Source: Rhodococcus pseudokoreensis (GTDB lineage Bacteria; Actinomycetota; Actinomycetes; Mycobacteriales; Mycobacteriaceae). Taken from it: 64,000 nt of DNA. The stretch is taken from the NCBI RefSeq assembly GCF_017068395.1, contig NZ_CP070619.1, positions 4,402,001 to 4,466,000 of the forward strand. Direction: 5' to 3'. Every line of letters begins with the position of its first letter. The stretch's first letter is position 1. Position numbers and translations under genes: made by a program. The notes below the pieces were generated by a model that saw only the letters and a program-made list of their open reading frames with translations, searched no databases and was not told where the DNA came from. This document shows positions 53,967-64,000 of this stretch, in pieces.

Positions 53967-54776
53967 TCAGCCCCGCTCGGCGGCCAGTTCCTCGAACAAC
54001 GTCGGATCGTGGGCGGAGAACACCCGGACCCGCGGGGCCACCTGATTGTTCAGTTCCCGCAGCCGGCGGTGATTGTCGCGGATCTTCGAACGGTCCACCG
54101 CGATCAGCTCTTCCATTACCCGCAGCGCGCGACCCGCCGTTCCCGGCGGCACCTGCCCGGGGGCGGCAACGGTGCTGCGGTGGTAGAACGCGTCGCCCGC
54201 ATGCAGCAGCCAGCCGCGGTCGCCGGTGTCGACGGCCACCGCCGCGTGACCCCGGGTGTGCCCGGGCATCGGGACGAGCACGATGCGGTTGCCGACCCCG
54301 TCGATCGGGTGGGCGCCGGAGAAACCGAGCACGGATTCGCCCGGCCCCGAATAGGTGTGCGTCGCCGGGCGCGGGGTGAGCTGGGCGGGACGGTACCGCA
54401 CCCTCTCCCGGAACGACGAACGCCGCTCCGACGCAGCCTGTTCCGCGGCGGTGGTGTGCAGGGTGGCATCCGGGAAGTCGGCGACCCCGCCGATGTGGTC
54501 GAAGTCGAGGTGCGTCGCGACGATGTGGGTCACGTCCGAGGGATTCAGCCCCAGCTTCTCGAGTTGGCGGACCGCCGTCTCCGACTCGCGGAACCGGGCG
54601 CCGGTCAGCTTCGCGTACTTGCCGACGCGACCGGTGGGGTCGGCGACATCCGCCAGTCCGAAACCGGAGTCGACCAGCACGATGCCCGCGTCGGTCTCGC
54701 ATGCCAGCACGTGGCACACCAACCGCCCCATGAGCGCCGACGAGAACGAGCCGCAATTGAGGTGGTGTACCCGCAT
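53967..54776 (-). CDS. MBL-fold metallo-hydrolase (lactonase-like)
   Basis: A 269-residue metallo-beta-lactamase-fold enzyme. Metal motif VATHLDFDHIGGVADFP (HxDxDH), then PMPGHTRGHAAVAVD (His) and LLHAGDAFYH (Asp), and a last His in VFSAHDPTLF. The first part, VLACETDAGIVLVDSGFG, is of the AHL-lactonase type. Quorum-signal or other lactone hydrolysis is possible. It converges with the methyltransferase gene, one base apart. Confidence 0.87.
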   Translation of the reverse strand: MRVHHLNCGSFSSALMGRLVCHVLACETDAGIVLVDSGFGLADVADPTGRVGKYAKLTGARFRESETAVRQLEKLGLNPSDVTHIVATHLDFDHIGGVADFPDATLHTTAAEQAASERRSSFRERVRYRPAQLTPRPATHTYSGPGESVLGFSGAHPIDGVGNRIVLVPMPGHTRGHAAVAVDTGDRGWLLHAGDAFYHRSTVAAPGQVPPGTAGRALRVMEELIAVDRSKIRDNHRRLRELNNQVAPRVRVFSAHDPTLFEELAAERG

Positions 54777-54832
54777 GGGCGTTCACGCTAGCCGAGTCGG
54801 TGTTCGCGCGCGCCCGATTACACCGCGCCCGA

Positions 54833-55663
<831 letters not shown>

Positions 55664-55812
55664 TCAGAGCCACTTGTGTGCTGCGTCATAGGTCCAGATT
55701 GGACCCCTGATTCGCCGTTCTTCTGGATCTTCTGGACCCGTACCAGATGCCGCAGAGTTGTCGGTCAGATGAGCTGAGTGGCACATGCCGCGACGTCACG
55801 ATCGGAGCAGAC

Positions 55813-56028
55813 ATGAACACGTTGGTCGCCGGCAGGAACCGCATCGCGAGGTCGAGGGAGGAGGAGCGCCTGGCCGCGGAACTGGAGGATGCCCGGCGCC
55901 GCATCATCGAACTCATGGGCCAGCTCGCCGAAACGGTGCGCAGCCGTGACGCTTTGAGTGACCGGATGCAGGTGATGGCGTGGAATGCCCGGTGGGGCCG
56001 CGAGCCCGTCGGATTCGGCGGACTCTGA
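55813..56028 (+). CDS. Small coiled-coil hypothetical protein
   Basis: A 71-residue protein with GGAG before the ATG at 55813. The centre (RSREEERLAAELEDARRRIIELMGQLAETVRSRDALSDRMQ) is a regular heptad pattern and surely a coiled coil. It ends WNARWGREPVGFGGL. No family recognised. It converges on pknG, 9 bases apart. Confidence 0.6.
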   Translation: MNTLVAGRNRIARSREEERLAAELEDARRRIIELMGQLAETVRSRDALSDRMQVMAWNARWGREPVGFGGL

Positions 56029-56036
56029 TCCGGGCG

Positions 56037-59258
<3,222 letters not shown>

Positions 59259-59259
<1 letters not shown>

Positions 59260-60605
59260 CAGTGGTACTCGTTCAGTCTGGGCCAGATCCCCCCACCGAC
59301 GGCGAACCCGCAGAGTACGCCGATCACCATGCTACCGACCGCGAGCAGCGACAACGAGCGAAAGGACTCGGTCATTCCGTCGACTTCCTCGCCGCGGAAG
59401 CTGTCGATCCCGTGCTGCAGCGCCTCGTCGAGGGCCGCGAACGTGGCCGGGGACGCGGAGTCCGCGGGGCCGATCGCGATGGCCGTCGCCCCCGGGTAGT
59501 CCCCCACCTCCAGCCGCTGCTCCAGCATCTCGTGCGCGTGCCGCCAATCGCCGAGTGCCGTCACCGCCTCGTCGATCGGCTGTGCGACTCCCGGTCCGTG
59601 GGAACCGCCCTGCAGCCCCGCGAGGACGTCGGCCAGGTCGGCGGAACGGCGGGCGTAGTCGATCTCGGACTGTTCGTCGGAGCCACGCTGCAGCAGCGCG
59701 AGGGTCTCGTCCGCCCGGGCCTGCTGGGCGAGGATCCGCGCCTGGGTGATCGTCGCGAGTGGTTGCGCCCCTTCGGTTCTCGCGCGGTCCGTGGCCGCGG
59801 TGGAGACCAGGGCGGCGCCGGCCAGCCAGATCAGGAGGGTGGCGGCGAGCAGCGACGCGACGACCAGGCCGGGGTTGATGCGGCGTTTGCTCTTGCGCGC
59901 CAGATACACCTGCGCGAGGACGAGCGCGACGAGCAGGGCGACGGTGGCGGCGAACGCGACTCTGGGGAGCCGTCCGGTGAGGACCTGGGTGTCGGCGACT
60001 GCCCTCGACTGCTCCGAGTACAGACGCTCGGCGGCGGGCAGGATCGTGTCCTGCATCATCGAGGAGGCGTCGCTGAGGTATGCGACGCCGACCGGATTGC
60101 CCGAGCGATTGTTGGCGCGGGCCGTCGCGACCAGCGTGGTGTATGCGGCGAGGTTCCGGGACACCTCGGACAACTGGCCGAGGGCGGCGGCGTCGGTCGA
60201 GTCGACCCCGTTCGACGCGGTGACCAGCGCATTCGACGCGTCCCCGATCGCCTGGTTGTACCGATTGCGGACGGCGATCGGCTCGACGCCGCCCGAGATG
60301 AACGACGTGGCCGCCGCGGCGTCGGCGATGGACAGCGAACTGTAGAGCCGTTCGGCCGCGTAGGTGAGGGGTTCGGTGTGCGTCCGCAGCGTATCGATGC
60401 GTTGTTGCCGGGCGCCGATCGCCGCCGACGTGACCGCCCCGGTCGCCAGCGCCGCGACCACGAGCGCGATTCCCAGTACGGACAGCCGTCCCGGCGTCGA
60501 GACGAGGAATTCCCGCCACGGCCGCCGCCGGGAATCGGGCTCGACGAGCAGCGACTCGTCGAGCGAGTGTTCTTCGGTGACGACGTCGTCTCCGCGGTGG
60601 AACAC
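59259..60605 (-). CDS. glnX: Membrane sensor protein GlnX
   Basis: A 448-residue protein with four membrane segments and two large extracytoplasmic loops: the first after LSVLGIALVVAALATGAVTS, a central pair (VAFAATVALLVALVLAQVYL and GLVVASLLAATLLIWLAGAAL), and a C-terminal one (LLAVGSMVIGVLCGFAVGGG). It relays GlnH binding to PknG. The start is GTG at 60605, with AGGAGGACACC just before; the longer frame to 60695 has no such support and starts in the terminator region. Confidence 0.92.
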
Positions 60606-60698
60606 GGTGTCCTCCTCCGCCGAGGTCTTCTGCAAGTGTGCCCCGATTCGCGGCGGGTCGTGCCGGAAAAAGCCGATGTGGCATCGGGGGCACAAAGA

Positions 60699-60730
60699 GG
60701 GGCAGGGACCGCCGGTGCGGTCCCTGCCCC
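60699..60730 (-). terminator. Terminator after the amino-acid permease
   Basis: GGGGCAGGGACCG, 6-base loop, CGGTCCCTGCCCC: a perfect 13-bp stem 17 bases past the permease stop on the minus strand, followed there by CTCTTTGTG. It separates the permease from the glnX operon. Confidence 0.9.
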
Positions 60731-60747
60731 TTCGGTGAAGCAGTGTG

Positions 60748-62256
60748 TCAGTGTTGCTCGCGCGTCACGACTCCGACGAGTTGTTCCGCCTCCGCACCCG
60801 TGTCGGCCGGGTCCGTGGCCGGTTCCGCGACCGGGGTGACGGTGTCGAGACGTTCGGCGCTGGTGCGGCTGCGCCGGCGGAACTCGTAGCCGATCAGGAT
60901 GAAGGCCAGCGTCACCACACTCAGCCAGAACTGCGAACGGGTGGTGGGGAGCACGGCCATCGCCGCGATCACGGTTCCCATCAGCGCGATGGTCGCGTAG
61001 CTGAGCCAGGGGAACAGCCACATCTTCAGGCTGAGGGCGCCGGGATCCTGCGCCTCCAGTTTCCGGCGGAGCGCGACCTGGGAGATCGCGATCATGAGGT
61101 AGACGAACAGCGCCACGGCGCCGTACGAGTTGACGAGGAACGAGAACACGAGATCCGGCGAGACGAATGCCGCGATCACCGAGGCGTATCCGATCACCGT
61201 CCCGGCGAGGATGGCGCGGCGGGGCACTCCGCCGCCCGACAGTCGGGTGAACATGTGCGGGGCGTCGCCGTTGCGGGTGAGGGCGAACAGCATCCGCGAG
61301 GACGTGTACAGGGCGGAGTTCAGGCAGGACAGCACCGCGGTGAGGATGACGACGTTCATGATCGTGGCCACCCCGGGAATGTGCAGGGCGGACAGGGCCG
61401 CCGCGTAGGGGCTGACGCCGACGGCTTCGGCGCTCCACGGCACCACGGCGACGACCACGAAGATGGATCCGACGTAGAACGTGATGATCCGGACCACGAT
61501 GGAGCGCATCGCCCGGGCGACGGCCTTCTTGGGTTCCGCGGACTCGGCGGCCGCGATGGTCACGATCTCGGCGCCGGTGAAGAAGGCGACGCAGGGAACG
61601 ACCGCGGCGAGCACCGCGCCCCAGCCGAGCGGAGCGAATCCGCCGTGATCGACGAGGTTCGCCACTCCGGGGGTCGAGTCCGGCCACAGCCCGGTGATCC
61701 ACAGGGCGCCCAGACCGAGGAAGAGGACGATCGCGATCACCTTGATCGACGAGAACCAGTACTCGAACTCGCCGAACGATCGTGCCGACACGAGATTGGT
61801 ACAGGTCAGGAGCACGAGAAGACCGAGGCTGAGAATCCACAGCGGCGCGGACGGCAAGTAGAGCTGGAGTATTCGGCCGCCGGCGATGGCCTCGACGGCG
61901 ACCACGATGACGAAGAAGTACCAGTACATCCAGCCGACGGAGAATCCGGCGCGATTGCCGAGCGCTTCCCTGGCGTACACGTAGAACGATCCGACCACCG
62001 GCCTGGCCACGGCCATCTCCGCCAGCATCCGCATGATCAGGAGCGTGATGACCCCCGCGATGAGAAACGACACGATCGCCGCCGGGCCCGCGCTCTCGAT
62101 GACGACACCGCTGCCGACGAACAATCCGGCACCGATCACGCCGCCCAGGGCGATGAGATTCATGTGCCGCTTCTTCAGGCCCTTTCCGAGCCCGGAGTCC
62201 GTGCCATTCTCTTGGTCGGAGTCCTGGGATTGGGCCGGGGGTGGTGTTGCAGTCAC
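60748..62256 (-). CDS. APC family amino-acid permease
   Basis: A 502-residue transporter with 12 membrane segments. APC signatures: LKKRHMNLIALGGVIGAGLFVGSGVVI, EMAVARPVVGSFYVYAREALG, FFTGAEIVTIAAAESAEPKKAVARAMRSIVVRI, SSRMLFALTRNGDAPHMFTRLSGGGVPRRAI. These place it with the amino-acid transporter group of GABA, proline or aromatic permeases. Start GTG at 62256 behind GGAGGAAAAC. The N-terminal 25 residues are soluble and Gln/Asp-rich. A 229-base upstream gap holds no other gene. Confidence 0.93.
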   Translation of the reverse strand: MTATPPPAQSQDSDQENGTDSGLGKGLKKRHMNLIALGGVIGAGLFVGSGVVIESAGPAAIVSFLIAGVITLLIMRMLAEMAVARPVVGSFYVYAREALGNRAGFSVGWMYWYFFVIVVAVEAIAGGRILQLYLPSAPLWILSLGLLVLLTCTNLVSARSFGEFEYWFSSIKVIAIVLFLGLGALWITGLWPDSTPGVANLVDHGGFAPLGWGAVLAAVVPCVAFFTGAEIVTIAAAESAEPKKAVARAMRSIVVRIITFYVGSIFVVVAVVPWSAEAVGVSPYAAALSALHIPGVATIMNVVILTAVLSCLNSALYTSSRMLFALTRNGDAPHMFTRLSGGGVPRRAILAGTVIGYASVIAAFVSPDLVFSFLVNSYGAVALFVYLMIAISQVALRRKLEAQDPGALSLKMWLFPWLSYATIALMGTVIAAMAVLPTTRSQFWLSVVTLAFILIGYEFRRRSRTSAERLDTVTPVAEPATDPADTGAEAEQLVGVVTREQH

Positions 62257-62485
62257 GTTTTCCTCCACTGTGCGCTGACCGGGAACGTCAGGTCGCCATC
62301 GCGATCCGGGTCGGATCACCGGCGGTTGGAACGGAGAACAGTGCCGGCGGAGAAAGGGGGGACGGTCCACCGAACTGAACTGTTGATGTGATGCACAACA
62401 CTGTATGGAGGGTGCGGTGGGGAGCACAGTGCCAGTTCCGGAGCGCCTCTGAGGTCCAGATTGTGAGGTTTGACGGTTGCCGGAG

Positions 62486-63082
62486 TTACCCCAGTTCGTA
62501 GACGCGGCCGGTGTGGATCCCGGCCACCGATTTGACGAACGCGCGCGCGACTTCGGCGGCGGGAACGGGCGCGAATCCGGGGAAGAAGTCGCCGTAGACG
62601 TCGAGTGCTTCGGTGACGACGCTCGGGCTGACCGCGTTGATCCGGATGCCGCGCGGAAGTTCGGCGGCGGCCGCACGCACGAACGCCTCCAGGGCCCCGT
62701 TGACGGTCGACGCGACCACACCCGAGCGGATCGGTTCACGGGCGAGCACCCCCGTGACCAGGGTGAACGAGCCGTCGTCGGCGACGAACGGCAGGCCGCG
62801 CAGGACCAGTTCGATCTGCCCGAGCAGTTTGTCGTCGAAACCCTGCCGGAAGTCGCCGGTCGTGGTGTCGCCGAAGCTGGGGAACGGGGTGATGCCTGCG
62901 GTGCTGACCACCGCGTCCACCGTCCCGACCCGTTCGTACAGCGCCGTGACGGACGCGGGGTCCCGGAGGTCGACCGCGACCTCGGTGGAGCGGGATGCGA
63001 CGACGACGTCGTGGTGGGGTGTCAGGGCGTCCACCACCGCCGTGCCGATGCGGCCGGTGCCTCCGACGACGAGAACCTTCAC
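62486..63082 (-). CDS. SDR family short-chain dehydrogenase
   Basis: A 198-residue short SDR: VKVLVVGGTGRIGTAVVDAL (NADP motif), VASRSTEVAVDLRD, VVSTAGITPFPSF, LVTGVLAREPI, STVNGALEAFVRAAAAEL, NAVSPSVV. Catalytic Tyr-Lys is replaced: STVNGAL stands where YxxSKAAL is expected, as in the known short SDR subgroup of the YbbO/YciK-like kind found with permeases. Start is GTG at 63082 (AGGAGG before), overlapping the permease stop. Confidence 0.82.
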   Translation of the reverse strand: MKVLVVGGTGRIGTAVVDALTPHHDVVVASRSTEVAVDLRDPASVTALYERVGTVDAVVSTAGITPFPSFGDTTTGDFRQGFDDKLLGQIELVLRGLPFVADDGSFTLVTGVLAREPIRSGVVASTVNGALEAFVRAAAAELPRGIRINAVSPSVVTEALDVYGDFFPGFAPVPAAEVARAFVKSVAGIHTGRVYELG

Positions 63083-64000
63083 GAGTTGACCTCCTGTTCG
63101 TGCACGGCGGCGACCGGTGTCGCCCGGTGAGCCGGTGTGCGGGTGGGTGCGGCGGCTTCGACCGCGAATTCGGAATCGGCGAGGACGGCGTCGAGTTGTT
63201 CGGTGTGGAAACCGCTGCGGACGGCCCACGCGTAACTGACCAGGGCCAGCGCGATCACGACCAGCAGGTCCCAGGAGTCGGCGAGCGGCGGTTCGTCGAG
63301 GGGACCGAATTCGCCGTAGTAGGAGACGAGCAGCGTCGCGAGGAGGGTGGCGATCAGCCAGACACCGGCGTCGAGGTGGCGGCGGCCGGCCGGAGTGCTC
63401 ACCACCCGCAGCGCGAGCACGAAGGCCAGCAGTGCCGCGGTCATCGCCGCGAAGTAGACCGGGAACGACCAGCTGCCTGCCCGTTGCACCTCGGTGGTGT
63501 TCATGAACCATCCGCCGCGGGAGCTGATGTAGATCCACGCGACCAGGAACACCGCCGAGATGGACCATCCGGCGGGCCTGCGCACCCAGCCGTGGTTCAC
63601 CGACGTGTAGGCGCCGTAGATGCTCACCCCGGCGAACGCGATGACCAGGAGCTGCGCGAGGGATGCGAAGCCGGCGGCGTAGACGATGAACAGGCCTGCG
63701 GCGTAACCGGCGGGCGCCCAGAACCCCATGGCAGGCAACCGCCAGGTGCGGTCCGCGTGGGGTGCGGTCTTGCGGAGCACCGGTGCGATCGCGCTGCCCA
63801 TCAGGTAGCTCAGCACCAGGCAGACCGACACCACCGACACCAGCTGGTACCAGCTCGGGAACGGGAGCATGAAGAGGGCGCTCACCACGATCGCGACCAC
63901 GAGCGACACCCACGGGATGCCGTACCGGTTCACCTTGGCGAGGCTCTTCGGGGCGTACTTGTCGATGCCGAACGCGAACGACGCCCGGGCGGCGCTGCCG
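63079..64000 (-). CDS. APC family amino-acid permease (partial, 5' end outside window)
   Basis: The last 307 residues of a permease whose start is past the right edge. The frame is open to the edge and begins ASFAFGIDKYAPKSLAKVNR, the APC loop where YAMGRDGVLPKxLAKVN is usual, then YGIPWVSLVVAIVVSALFM. Six or more membrane segments follow. The tail after WAVRSGFHTEQLDAVLADSEF is soluble. The gene is followed by the SDR with a GTGA overlap. Confidence 0.85.
   Translation of the reverse strand, partial: GSAARASFAFGIDKYAPKSLAKVNRYGIPWVSLVVAIVVSALFMLPFPSWYQLVSVVSVCLVLSYLMGSAIAPVLRKTAPHADRTWRLPAMGFWAPAGYAAGLFIVYAAGFASLAQLLVIAFAGVSIYGAYTSVNHGWVRRPAGWSISAVFLVAWIYISSRGGWFMNTTEVQRAGSWSFPVYFAAMTAALLAFVLALRVVSTPAGRRHLDAGVWLIATLLATLLVSYYGEFGPLDEPPLADSWDLLVVIALALVSYAWAVRSGFHTEQLDAVLADSEFAVEAAAPTRTPAHRATPVAAVHEQEVNS

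Overview
The window is high-GC DNA from an actinomycete, most likely a Rhodococcus of the jostii/opacus type. This is inferred from gene content: a propane-type di-iron monooxygenase operon (prmABCD), a glnX-glnH-pknG operon as in mycolic-acid actinobacteria, a mycothiol-dependent-isomerase family protein, an F420-type flavin oxidoreductase, dense ATGA/GTGA gene overlaps and many GTG/TTG starts. No plasmid origin, tRNA, rRNA or CRISPR array was seen.

Layout. 1-7.8 kb: end of an FAD aromatic-ring hydroxylase, a TetR regulator, a divergent sugar/polyol-type cluster (isomerase and DUF993 aldolase against SDR and aldo-keto reductase, with two GAAA-N4-TTTC boxes between), a RibD-C reductase, a small lipoprotein and an IclR regulator. 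7.9-10.7 kb: the hydratase, acylating acetaldehyde dehydrogenase and 4-hydroxy-2-oxovalerate aldolase of aromatic meta-cleavage. 11.2-12.7 kb: catalase. 13.1-27.2 kb: the propane monooxygenase operon (prmA, prmB, prmC, prmD, two alcohol dehydrogenases, an amidohydrolase, a DUF59 maturation protein, a dedicated GroEL, an ABM-fold protein, a GlcD-type oxidase, a DUF3263 protein) ending with its probable GAF/Fis-type activator. The same 17-bp palindrome, CGTCTCA-N3-TGAGACG, lies before prmA (one copy) and before the activator (two abutting copies).

27.7-37.5 kb: a DMT exporter, a TetR regulator and a divergent acyl-CoA degradation operon whose acyl-CoA synthetase gene is cut by an IS3-type element; removing the element and one copy of its 9-bp duplication restores a 690-residue frame. 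37.6-43.9 kb: a ketosteroid-isomerase-like protein, a proline-rich lipoprotein, a CPBP membrane protein, a phosphonate-type locus (FAD oxidoreductase, phosphonatase-like HAD, GntR regulator) and an epoxide-hydrolase-like enzyme. 43.9-45.8 kb: a compact three-gene set (membrane protein with a Ser/Gly/Cys tail, DUF692 iron oxygenase, SCO6045-like partner) that looks like a peptide-modifying system; this is the most novel item here. 45.9-51.5 kb: assorted single genes and a LysE/LysG-type export pair. 51.5-53 kb: a worn region with gene remnants around a HigB/HigA-type toxin-antitoxin pair. 53-64 kb: a methyltransferase, a lactonase-like hydrolase, thiG, the pknG operon, amino-acid permeases and an SDR.

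A 46-bp near-perfect palindrome (CCCGTGAGTACTT core) occurs five times, at 10.7, 11.0, 12.9, 27.7 and 47.8 kb. Its arms show compensating base changes, and in three places it supplies the stop codon and last residues of the neighbouring gene. All functional statements rest on reading the translated sequence and family knowledge; no database search was run.
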